Source: Achromobacter kerstersii
GTDB lineage: Bacteria; Pseudomonadota; Gammaproteobacteria; Burkholderiales; Burkholderiaceae_B
NCBI RefSeq assembly: GCF_902859595.1
Contig: NZ_CADIJQ010000001.1
Coordinates: 620,001 to 684,000 of the forward strand
Length of the DNA: 64,000 nt
Direction of reading: 5' to 3'
Shown: piece after piece, positions 15,806 to 23,316 of the stretch
How the letters are laid out: every line of letters starts with the position of its first letter
Numbering within the stretch: the first letter of the stretch is position 1
Program-made: the position numbers and the translations under genes
Notes under the pieces: generated by a model
Seen by the model: only the letters and a program-made list of their open reading frames with translations
Database searches by the model: none
Told to the model about the DNA's origin: nothing

Positions 15806-16954
15806 TCAGTAGGATTGCGCCCGCATGGATGCGGGGTGGCCGGGTAGCGGGATGCGCGTGCCGGTATCGGTCAGGCCGTTGTCTCCCACGGCCAGCACCT
15901 GCAGGGTGGCGTCCAGGAAATTGCCCACGTACAGATAGCGGCTGTCGGGGCTGAACGCGATGCCTTCGGGCAAGGCGCCGACGCCGATGGCGCCCGCGCG
16001 CGTCACGCGCTTGCCGTCGATGCGCAGCAGCACGATCTGGCCATGGGGGTGATGGAACCATTCGGAGGACGGGTTGTTCGAGCCCTGCACGATGGCGACC
16101 GCGGCGTGGCGGCCGTCGGGGCTGATGGCGATGCCCTCGGGGCCGTCTTCCACCATCACGCGGTCGATCACGCGCGGCGGCGTCGCCAGAAGATCCACCA
16201 CGCTGATCGAATCCGCGTGGCCGTCGGACGCCGTGGGGCTGCCCATGTCCACCACCAGCGCCAGGGCGCCGTCGGGCGACACCACCAGGTTGAAGGGCAC
16301 CAGGCCGGTCGTCAGGTCTTCGGCGGGGTCGTGCGTGACGCGCGGCGTGGGGCCGCTTTCATCGATGTGCAGCACGGCGAGCCGATGCGTATCCGTCTTG
16401 ACGGCAAAGGCGCGGCGGCCATCGGCCGCGAATGACACGGCGACCACCGCCGTGCCCAAGTCAACGTCACCGCAGACCTCAACGCGGCCATGGTGGATCG
16501 TCAACACTGACAGCGACTTGCCCGCCTTGTTTGCCACCAGCGCCAGCGTGCCTGCGCGGTTGATCGACAGGCCCGACGGCTGCAAGCCCACTTGCAGCGT
16601 CTGCACAATGGCGGGCGGCGTCGCGGTCAGGTCCACCACGTACAGGTCACGGCCGGGCGTGGGCTGCCAGCCTGTGCCGTCAGCGAGCGCGGGCCACGCC
16701 ATGGAATCGGCGACGAGCGCCAGACGCTGGTCCGGCGTCACCGCCAGATTCACGGGCGGGCCGAACAGCGAGTTGGGCAGGGGGATCGTCGCGACCAAGT
16801 CGGGTGCGGCCGGGTTGGCGGCGGCGTCGAACAGGCTAAGCGTGTCGTGGCCGGGCGGCAGAAAGCGGATGCGGCCGTCGTCCCAGGTGACTTTTTCGTC
16901 GTTGCCAACCAGCAGGAAGTGCGGCGCGGCTGTCTTTGTCGTGACGGTCGTCAT
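15806..16954 (-). CDS. YncE-like/lactonase-fold seven-bladed beta-propeller protein
   Basis: 382 residues from ATG at 16954, overlapping the ABC ATPase stop (16951-16954). Repeating blade motifs are visible: NLAVTPDQRLALVADS, GLSINRAGTLALVANKAG, SFAADGRRAFAVKTDT, LVVSPDGALALVVDMG, IAISPDGRHAAVAIVQG and IAFSPDSRYLYVGNF. This SPDGR-x-(A/L)-x-V pattern is typical of YncE-like and 6-phosphogluconolactonase-like propellers. There is no signal peptide, so the protein should be cytoplasmic, unlike most YncE proteins. Position between two importers and the enzymes suggests a lactonase or substrate-processing role, but no catalytic residues could be assigned. Confidence 0.75.
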   Translation of the reverse strand: MTTVTTKTAAPHFLLVGNDEKVTWDDGRIRFLPPGHDTLSLFDAAANPAAPDLVATIPLPNSLFGPPVNLAVTPDQRLALVADSMAWPALADGTGWQPTPGRDLYVVDLTATPPAIVQTLQVGLQPSGLSINRAGTLALVANKAGKSLSVLTIHHGRVEVCGDVDLGTAVVAVSFAADGRRAFAVKTDTHRLAVLHIDESGPTPRVTHDPAEDLTTGLVPFNLVVSPDGALALVVDMGSPTASDGHADSISVVDLLATPPRVIDRVMVEDGPEGIAISPDGRHAAVAIVQGSNNPSSEWFHHPHGQIVLLRIDGKRVTRAGAIGVGALPEGIAFSPDSRYLYVGNFLDATLQVLAVGDNGLTDTGTRIPLPGHPASMRAQSY

Positions 16955-17760
16955 GCAGCCAGCTCCTGCGCTTGCGGCACGGCCAGCGTGGCGCCGATCA
17001 GTTGCCGCGTATACGGATGGACAGGCGAAAAATAGACCTGATCCGCCGTGCCGCGCTCGACGATGCGGCCGCCTTGCAGCACCACGATGTCATCGGCAAT
17101 GTGCTGCACCACGGCCAGGTTGTGGCTGATGAACAGATAGCCCAGGCCGCGATCGCGTTGCAGTTCCATCAGCAGGTTCAGGATCTGCGCCTGCACGGAC
17201 ACGTCCAGCGCAGAGGTCGGTTCGTCGCAGATCAGCAGTTGTGGTTCCAGCATCAGCGCGCGCGCAATCGCCACGCGCTGGCGTTGCCCGCCGGACAGTT
17301 CGCGCGGATAGCGGGTGGCGAAGGCAGGCACCAGACCCACGGCGTCCATCATGCGGCGCACGGCCGCGGCTTGCGACGCGGCGTTGCCCATGCCATGCAC
17401 GCGCAGCGGCGCGGTCAGGATTTCGTTGATGGTGCGGCGCGGGTTCAGCGACGAGTACGGGTCCTGGAACACCATCTGGATGCGGCGGGCGCGGGCGCGC
17501 GCAGGCATGGCCGCAAGCGGCTGGCCGTCCAGCAACGCTTCGCCCTGCGTGGGCGCCAGCAGCCCGAGCATCAGCTTGGCGATGGTGGATTTGCCGCTGC
17601 CGGATTCGCCGACCAGCCCGATGGTCTGGCCCGCAGGCACATGCAGGTCGATATCGTGCAGGATGCGCGGGGCAGGGCGGCGCGAGAACAAGCTGGCGCG
17701 GCCGTATTGAAAGGACAGCGCGTTCAGCCGGATGCTGGCGGACAAGGTGGGGGCGTTCAT
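16951..17760 (-). CDS. Peptide-type ABC transporter ATPase, DppF/OppF-like (system 1)
   Basis: 269 residues from ATG at 17760 (ATGA overlap with the previous ATPase gene). Walker [14 protein letters not shown]-loop [13 protein letters not shown], signature [17 protein letters not shown], Walker [20 protein letters not shown]-loop FISHNLAVV. The C-terminal [10 protein letters not shown] is the oligopeptide-transporter extension. It lacks the usual Cys-rich tail of the DppD partner, as expected for the F subunit. With DppD it forms the ATPase heterodimer of the first peptide-type system. Confidence 0.93.
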   Translation of the reverse strand: MNAPTLSASIRLNALSFQYGRASLFSRRPAPRILHDIDLHVPAGQTIGLVGESGSGKSTIAKLMLGLLAPTQGEALLDGQPLAAMPARARARRIQMVFQDPYSSLNPRRTINEILTAPLRVHGMGNAASQAAAVRRMMDAVGLVPAFATRYPRELSGGQRQRVAIARALMLEPQLLICDEPTSALDVSVQAQILNLLMELQRDRGLGYLFISHNLAVVQHIADDIVVLQGGRIVERGTADQVYFSPVHPYTRQLIGATLAVPQAQELAA

Positions 17761-18767
17761 GCCGGGGCTCCAAGGCGCAGCGCGCCGGGTTTCACGCACA
17801 GGCAGCGGTGTTCGCCCTGCACGCGCGCCGGGAACGGCTGCGCGCAGCGGGCTTCGGCCACCGGGCAGCGTTCGCGGAACGCGCAGCCGCGGATGGCGGT
17901 GTCCAGCGACGGCACGGCCCCGGCGATGGTGGGCAGGTCGGTGCGCGGCGCAGTGCGGCCGGGTTGGGGAATGCAGTTCAGCAGCATGGCGGTGTAAGGG
18001 TGGCGGGGATGCGCCAGCACCTCGGCCACGCTGCCGCCTTCGACGATGTCGCCCGCGTACATGACGATGACGTGGTCGGCAATGCGCGCCACCAGCCCCA
18101 TGTCGTGCGAGATGAACACCATGCCCAGCCCGAACTCCGCCTGGATGTCGCGCAGCAGGTCCAGCAGTTCGGCCTGCACGGTGACGTCCAGTGCGGTAGT
18201 GGGTTCGTCGGCAATCAGCAGTTCGGGCCCGCACATCAGCGCCATGGCGATCATTACGCGCTGGCGCAGGCCGCCCGACAATTCGAACGGATACTGGCGC
18301 ATGCGTTCGGCAGGGTTCGTGATGCCAACGCGGCGCAGCAGGTATTCGGCGCGCTCGGCGGCGGCACGACGGCTCACACGCTTGTGGCGGCGCATCACGT
18401 CGATCAGCTGCGTGCCAATCTGAAACACGGGGTTCAAGGACGTCATCGGGTCCTGGAAGATCATCGCGATACGCGCGCCGCGCAGCTCGGCCAGTTGGCG
18501 CGGGGTCAGCGCGGCCAGATCCTGCCCGGCGAACTCCAGCCGCGTCATGCGGCGGCGCGCGGCGGCGGGCAGCAGATCAAGCAGCGCCAGCGCCGTCAGC
18601 GACTTCCCGCAGCCCGATTCGCCCACGATGCACAGCGTCTTGCCGCGTTCCAGGCTGAAGTCCACCGCGCGCACCACATGCTTGGTGTGCGTGGGGGTGT
18701 GGATGTCGATGTGCAGGTTTTCAACGCGCAACAGGGGGTGGGTGATGGCGGTGGTGGTGGCGGTCAT
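17757..18767 (-). CDS. Peptide-type ABC transporter ATPase, DppD/OppD-like (system 1)
   Basis: 336 residues from ATG at 18767, four bases after the DppC-like stop. Walker A IVGESGCGKSLTALAL, Q-loop MIFQDPMTSLNP, signature ELSGGLRQRVMIAMAL, Walker [20 protein letters not shown]-loop FISHDMGLVARIADH. The C-terminus has the oligopeptide/dipeptide extension with its Cys cluster (GCAFRERCPVAEARC and CLCVKPG), the site that binds an iron-sulfur cluster in some homologues. Coupled by overlap to the second ATPase. Confidence 0.94.
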   Translation of the reverse strand: MTATTTAITHPLLRVENLHIDIHTPTHTKHVVRAVDFSLERGKTLCIVGESGCGKSLTALALLDLLPAAARRRMTRLEFAGQDLAALTPRQLAELRGARIAMIFQDPMTSLNPVFQIGTQLIDVMRRHKRVSRRAAAERAEYLLRRVGITNPAERMRQYPFELSGGLRQRVMIAMALMCGPELLIADEPTTALDVTVQAELLDLLRDIQAEFGLGMVFISHDMGLVARIADHVIVMYAGDIVEGGSVAEVLAHPRHPYTAMLLNCIPQPGRTAPRTDLPTIAGAVPSLDTAIRGCAFRERCPVAEARCAQPFPARVQGEHRCLCVKPGALRLGAPA

Positions 18768-18771
18768 GGCG

Positions 18772-19644
18772 TCAACCCTTTTTCATCTGGATGGCGCGCA
18801 GCGTTTCGCCCGCCCGGTTCACGCACAGCACCAGCACGAACAACACGATGCTGGGGATGACGACCAGCGACGGCTGGAACAGCATGTTTTCCTTGCCCTC
18901 GGCAATCATCAGGCCCAGCGATGGCATCGGCGCCGGCACGCCCAGGCCCAGGAATGACAGCGAGGCTTCCAGCGTGATGGCCATGGCGGCATCCACCGTG
19001 CCGATGATGAGCAGGTTGCCCACCAGATTCGGCAGGATGTCGCGCCAGATGATTTGCAAATGCGTGCAGCCTTGCAGCCGCGACGCCGTGACGAATTCGG
19101 CGTTGCGCAGGCTGGCCGCCATGGTGCGCGCAACCAGCGCGTAGCGTTCCCACAGCAGCAGGCCCAGCACCAGCACGACCACGGTCAGCGATGCGCCCAC
19201 CACCGACACCACGGCCAGCGCCACCAGGATGATCGGCAGCGCCAGACGCGCGGTAATCAAGAACGACACGACGCGGTCGACCGCGCCGCCGAAGTAGCCG
19301 GCGATGACGCCCAACGTGGTGCCAATCAATCCGCCCATCAGCGCGACCGACAGGCCGATCAGCGCCGACACACGCACGCCGTACAGCGCGCGCGCCAGCA
19401 CGTCGCGGCCCAGCTGGTCCGTGCCAAGAATGTGGTTCCAGTCGCCGCCTTCGGCCCATACGGGTTCCTGCAATCGCGCGAGCAGGTCTTGCGAGTACGG
19501 GTCGTGCGCAATCAGGTAAGGGCCGATCAGGCCGGCCAGCACCAGCAGGGCCAGCACGATGAACCCCAAGCGGCGGCCGGCGCGCGCCAGGCGGTCGCCG
19601 CGCGGAGCGGCAGAAGAGGGGGAAGAAGCGATAGCGGTGCTCAT
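18772..19644 (-). CDS. Peptide-type ABC permease, DppC-like (system 1)
   Basis: 290 residues from ATG at 19644, overlapping the upstream permease stop (ATGA 19641-19644). An N-terminal membrane segment (LGFIVLALLVLAGLIGPYLI) is followed by HILGTDQLGRDVLARALYG, a DppC hallmark, five more membrane segments and the EAA loop before LPNLVGNLLIIG. The segment LEASLSFLGLGVPAPMPSLGLMI is the usual C-terminal signature. Forms the membrane channel with the DppB-like partner. Confidence 0.94.
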   Translation of the reverse strand: MSTAIASSPSSAAPRGDRLARAGRRLGFIVLALLVLAGLIGPYLIAHDPYSQDLLARLQEPVWAEGGDWNHILGTDQLGRDVLARALYGVRVSALIGLSVALMGGLIGTTLGVIAGYFGGAVDRVVSFLITARLALPIILVALAVVSVVGASLTVVVLVLGLLLWERYALVARTMAASLRNAEFVTASRLQGCTHLQIIWRDILPNLVGNLLIIGTVDAAMAITLEASLSFLGLGVPAPMPSLGLMIAEGKENMLFQPSLVVIPSIVLFVLVLCVNRAGETLRAIQMKKG

Positions 19645-20558
19645 GAGGCGGCTCGCACACGGGGGTCCAGCCAACCGTTGATCAGGTCGGCAACCAGGGT
19701 GAGGACGATGTAGATCAGCGCAAAGATCAGGATCAGCGCCTGCATCGTGGGGAAGTCGCCGCGCAGGATGGACGTCCAGGCCAGCAGCCCGGCGCCATTG
19801 ATGGCGAACACGGTTTCGATGACGACGGAGCCGGCCAGCAAGGTGCCCATCTGCGCCGCCGCCAGCGACACCAGCGGCCGCAAGGCGTTGCGCAGCGCGT
19901 ACTTCAGCACCACGCTGGCGCCGCCCAGGCCCATGGCGCGGGCGGTGCGGATGTAGTCGGTGGCCAGCACGGTTTCCATTTCGGATTTCATCAGGCGCAG
20001 CATCGCCGGCATGGCGAACAGCCCTAAGGCGACGACCGGCATCACGTAGTGCTTCCAGGTGTCAAAGCCCGAGGCGGGCAGCCACTGGTGGTTCACGCTG
20101 AACACGATGATCAAGAGAAACGCCAGACAGAACGGCGGCATGGCTTGTGCGCAAGCGGATAACAGCATGGTGGCGCGATCAATCAGCGAGCCTTTGCGCA
20201 AGCCCGCCAGCACGCCCAGCGGAATGGCCAGCAGCAACGCAAAGGCCATGGCCGCCAGACCCAGCTTGGCGGTGGCGGGGAAATGCTGGCCCAGCAATTC
20301 GGCCACCGGGCGGCTGAAGTACAGGCTGTCGCCAAAGTCGCCACGGACCACGCCCGTCAGCCAGCGGCCGTACTGCACCAGGATCGGGTCGTCAAAGCCG
20401 TGCTGCTGCGACAGCCGGGCGGCGTCTGCCGCGCTGCCTTCACCGGCCAGGCGCGCGGCCGGGTTGCCGGAAGCGAACACCAGCGAAAAGCTGATCAGCG
20501 ACACGAACACCACCAGCAAGGCGGCGACCAGCAATCGGCGAAACAGGAATGTCATCAT
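19641..20558 (-). CDS. Peptide-type ABC permease, DppB-like (system 1)
   Basis: 305 residues, start at 20558 (a second Met follows). Six membrane segments, with DppB features: the N-terminal RRLLVAALLVVFVSLISFSL, GRWLTGVVRGDFGDSLYFSR, the central MPVVALGLFAMPAMLRLMKS, and the EAA loop DYIRTARAMGLGGASVVLKYALRN. It lies 102 bases after the binding-protein gene; that gap contains a strong hairpin (20601-20621) that may lower permease relative to receptor expression. Confidence 0.94.
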   Translation of the reverse strand: MMTFLFRRLLVAALLVVFVSLISFSLVFASGNPAARLAGEGSAADAARLSQQHGFDDPILVQYGRWLTGVVRGDFGDSLYFSRPVAELLGQHFPATAKLGLAAMAFALLLAIPLGVLAGLRKGSLIDRATMLLSACAQAMPPFCLAFLLIIVFSVNHQWLPASGFDTWKHYVMPVVALGLFAMPAMLRLMKSEMETVLATDYIRTARAMGLGGASVVLKYALRNALRPLVSLAAAQMGTLLAGSVVIETVFAINGAGLLAWTSILRGDFPTMQALILIFALIYIVLTLVADLINGWLDPRVRAAS

Positions 20559-20600
20559 GGGTCAACCTTTGTCGGCGGGCACCGGCGCGCGCCGTCCCGC

Positions 20601-20621
20601 CCGGGCGCGTTCGGCGCCCGG
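20601..20621 (-). promoter_or_regulatory. Intercistronic GC hairpin between SBP and permease genes
   Basis: CCGGGCGC (20601-20608) and GCGCCCGG (20614-20621) form a perfect 8-bp stem with a 5-base loop, 40 bases past the binding-protein stop codon and about 43 before the dppB-like start. No T-run follows. Such hairpins often protect the receptor mRNA 3' end so that the receptor is made in excess over the permease. Confidence 0.5.
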
Positions 20622-20660
20622 ACCAGACTGGCACAGCGGCTGGTGCGTTTGCCGCCCGGA

Positions 20661-22166
20661 TCAGTTCCAGGTGGCCTTGTAGAAGCGCGGGAATTCGTCG
20701 CCGTCCACCGAGAAATTCAGGTCCTTGGCCTGCACGGCGTTCAGCGAGTGGTTCCACAGCGGCACCCAGTACGCCTGCTCGGCCACGATCTTCTGCGCGG
20801 CGGCGTAGTTCTTCGCACGCAGGTCGCGGTCGACCGACGTATCGGCCGCTTCCAGCAACTTGATGACTTCCGGGTTGCGGGCCTGATCGTCCGGGCCGCC
20901 GCGGAAGAAGTTGCTGGTGGACAGCGCCGCATCGGCAATACCGTACGAGCCCCAGTTGGACGACAGCATGGCGATCTTGCCGTCGCGCCAGTTGGTCATG
21001 GCGGTGCCGTATTGCTGCTTAACCAGGTTCACCTTGATGCCGGCTTGCGCCATTTGCGCGGCGGCCGCATCCAGAATGCTGCGCGGCGGCGCCGAGATCA
21101 CCAGATCCAGCGTGATGCCGTTGGGGTAGCCGGCAGACGCCAGTAATTGCTTGGCGCGGGCGGGGTCGAACTTGTAGGTTTGCACATCGGCCGAGCAACC
21201 GAATTGGGCCGGGTTGCAGGCCGCGTTGATGACCTTGGACGCGCCGCCAACGAGCGCGCGGCGGATGGCTTCGCGGTCGATGGCGTAGTTGATGGCCTGG
21301 CGCACTTCCTGCTTGGCCAGCGGCGACTTGCCGTCGTCCATGCGCGGGTTCAGCGAGATATAGCTGATGCGCATGATGCTGCTGCTTTTCACCGTGACAG
21401 ACGGCGTCTTCTCCATGCGCTTGGCCACGTCCGGCGGCACGCGCCAGATCCAGTCCAGGCCGCCGGACAGCAGCTCGGCGTATTGGGTATTGGCGTCGGG
21501 CAGCACGCGCACCACCAGCTTTTGCACGGCGGGCTTGGCGCCGAAGTAGCCGTCAAAGCGTTCGTACACGTAGCGGCTGCCGGGCTGGCTGTCGGTCAGG
21601 CGGTAGGGGCCGGTGCCGATGGGCTTGGCGCCCATGTCGGACTGATTGGCTTCGTAGTACTTGCGCGGGTAGATCGGCAGGTTTTCCGACAGCATTTCCA
21701 GCGCCAGCGGGTAGGGCGTCTTCATCTTGATGCGCACGGTGTCGTCGCCGACTTTTTCCGCCTTGGCAATCCACGCCACCTGGTTCTGGAAGCGCGCCTT
21801 GAAGGCGTCGGACGACACCAGGTTCAACGTGTACAGCACGTCGTCGATGGTCAGCAGCGAGCCGTCGTGAAACTTCACATCGCGGCGGATGGGCAGTTCA
21901 ATGGTGGTGTCGTCCACGAACTTGTAGCCCGTGGCGATGGCCGGGCCGAACTCGCCCGTGTCCTGATTCTTTTGCAGCAGCCCCGAGAAGACCATGCGCG
22001 CCAGCGCCAGGCCGGGACGGTCCGATTCCTTGTACGCGTCCAGCGTGGCGGGCGCCGCGTCGAAGGCGATGTTGAGGGAGTTGTCAGCCTTGTTGGCCTG
22101 GGCGGCATGGGCGCCTAGCGCCAATAGCGCCGCGCTCACTAGCTTCACGGTACGGGTCAGCTGCAT
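20661..22166 (-). CDS. Peptide-type ABC transporter substrate-binding protein (SBP_bac_5, system 1)
   Basis: 501 residues from ATG at 22166 with AAGGTG nine bases upstream. Signal peptide MQLTRTVKLVSAALLALGAH, cleavage near AAQAN. The mature protein follows the cluster C (DppA/OppA) plan: LNIAFDAAPATLDAYKES, a degenerate LELRRDVKFHDGS-like block (LPIRRDVKFHDGSLLTIDDV), KPIGTGPYRLTDSQPGSRYV, VRQAINYAIDREAIRRAL and AKQLLASAGYPNGITLDL. Substrates of this family go beyond peptides to opines, sugars and other amides, so the ligand may be the compound degraded by the downstream enzymes. The leader holds four copies of GGTCTTGC. Confidence 0.93.
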   Translation of the reverse strand: MQLTRTVKLVSAALLALGAHAAQANKADNSLNIAFDAAPATLDAYKESDRPGLALARMVFSGLLQKNQDTGEFGPAIATGYKFVDDTTIELPIRRDVKFHDGSLLTIDDVLYTLNLVSSDAFKARFQNQVAWIAKAEKVGDDTVRIKMKTPYPLALEMLSENLPIYPRKYYEANQSDMGAKPIGTGPYRLTDSQPGSRYVYERFDGYFGAKPAVQKLVVRVLPDANTQYAELLSGGLDWIWRVPPDVAKRMEKTPSVTVKSSSIMRISYISLNPRMDDGKSPLAKQEVRQAINYAIDREAIRRALVGGASKVINAACNPAQFGCSADVQTYKFDPARAKQLLASAGYPNGITLDLVISAPPRSILDAAAAQMAQAGIKVNLVKQQYGTAMTNWRDGKIAMLSSNWGSYGIADAALSTSNFFRGGPDDQARNPEVIKLLEAADTSVDRDLRAKNYAAAQKIVAEQAYWVPLWNHSLNAVQAKDLNFSVDGDEFPRFYKATWN

Positions 22167-22212
22167 GTTTTCACCTTGATATGTTTTAAGTATTTGGACT
22201 ACGGGTAGTACG

Positions 22213-22257
22213 GGTCTTGCTGGATTTACTGGTCTTGCGGGTCTTGCACGGTCTTGC
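22213..22257. repeat. Four direct copies of GGTCTTGC in the SBP leader region
   Basis: GGTCTTGC occurs at 22213-22220, 22231-22238, 22240-22247 and 22250-22257, between the GntR gene stop (22387) and the binding-protein start (22166). Spacings are 18, 9 and 10 bases, close to one or two helical turns. On the transcript the units read GCAAGACC. They may be regulator half-sites or slippage products; function unknown. Confidence 0.55.
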
Positions 22258-22386
22258 AAATTCGCGTTTCAACAGACAAGCCGATCCCCTTGCCGCAAGC
22301 AGCGCTTTTCGCGCCGGCGGTGCATGCACACGGTCGGTAAGGGGGCGGCCCGGGCGTCAGGCCGTTGACGTTAGCGGGTCATCAAA

Positions 22387-23118
22387 TCATCGAATCCCAA
22401 CGTTGCCGAAGTCTTCACGCAAGCGCGCCAGGATGCCGACCAGATGGTCGTGCATGGCGTGGCGGGCGCGGATGGGATCGCGGTCGACGATGGCCGCGAG
22501 GATGCGTTCGTGTTCTTTCTGCGCTTCGCTCCACACCTTGGTGGTCACGAAGTGTTCTTCCAGCCGGTGAAACACCGGGCTCAATGTGCTCAAGTGCCAG
22601 ATGTGCGAAATGGCGGCGGCCAGCGCGGCGTTGCCGCAAGCCGCGCCAATGGCGCTATGGAACGCGCGGTCGTGCACGCTGGGCGATTCGGTCAGCGACA
22701 TGCCGTCGTGCGCGGCGCGGATGGCGGCAATTTGTGCGGGCGACGCCTTTTGCGCGGCCAGCGCGGCGCATTCGGGTTCGATCAGCAGCCGCGTTTCCAG
22801 CAAGTCAAAGGGGCCGATGTCGGTGGCTTCGACACTGTCGGCCGCTGCGGGCTGGGCGGCTTCCTGGTACTTGCCGTCTTCGCGCGGCGGGCAGACAAAG
22901 ACGCCGGTGCCCACGCGCACATCCACATAGCCTTCGATTTCCAGCGCAATCAGGGCCTCGCGCACCGACGCCCGGCTCACTTGCAGTTGCTCGGCCAGCT
23001 CGCGCTCGGCGGGCAAACGGCCCCCCGCGGGAAAGTCGCCAGCCTTGATGCGCGCGGCGATCTGGTCGGCAATCATGCGGTAAAGGCGGGTCGAGGCTAC
23101 GGCCTGAAGGGAAGTCAT
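22387..23118 (-). CDS. GntR-family regulator, FadR/FCD subfamily
   Basis: 243 residues from ATG at 23118. N-terminal winged helix with the GntR signature: IKAGDFPAGGRLPAERELAE, then QLQVSRASVREALIALEIEG and VDVRVGTGVFV. The C-terminal part is an FCD helical domain with likely metal-ligand residues (an Asp and three His in EHERI, HDRAFHSAI and HAMHDHL contexts). Such regulators are usually repressors that release DNA on binding an organic acid. It heads the minus-strand catabolic locus and has a FadR-type dyad about 105 bases upstream, so autoregulation and control of the transport and enzyme genes are likely. Confidence 0.92.
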   Translation of the reverse strand: MTSLQAVASTRLYRMIADQIAARIKAGDFPAGGRLPAERELAEQLQVSRASVREALIALEIEGYVDVRVGTGVFVCPPREDGKYQEAAQPAAADSVEATDIGPFDLLETRLLIEPECAALAAQKASPAQIAAIRAAHDGMSLTESPSVHDRAFHSAIGAACGNAALAAAISHIWHLSTLSPVFHRLEEHFVTTKVWSEAQKEHERILAAIVDRDPIRARHAMHDHLVGILARLREDFGNVGIR

Positions 23119-23222
23119 CGTGGGATGCGTTGAAGGGTTCGGGGGCTAGAGGGTAATAGGTCTGGGGCGGGGATGTCTTCTGCGACGGGGCAAGGCCCTG
23201 ATTTCTGTTTGGCTGCCTGATG

Positions 23223-23245
23223 GTCCAGTGGTCAGGCCACTGGAC
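23223..23245. promoter_or_regulatory. Putative GntR/FadR operator upstream of gntR
   Basis: GTCCAGTGG (23223-23231) and CCACTGGAC (23237-23245) form a perfect 9-bp inverted repeat with a 5-base spacer. Its core TGGTCAGGCCA fits the TGGT-N3-ACCA form of FadR-subfamily operators with one change. It sits between the gntR start (23118) and the ndvB stop (23317). No T-run follows on the minus strand, which argues against a simple ndvB terminator. Confidence 0.55.
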
Positions 23246-23316
23246 GAAATGTACCGGACGGCGTGGGGCTTGGGAATCAGGAAGTAGGTGTTTTCGACGG
23301 TTTTCAGGGAAAACCA

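Noticed and set aside
22213..22257. GGTCTTGC units as a CRISPR array or origin iterons
   Set aside because: Units are only 8 bases with unequal short spacings, and there are no cas or replication genes nearby.
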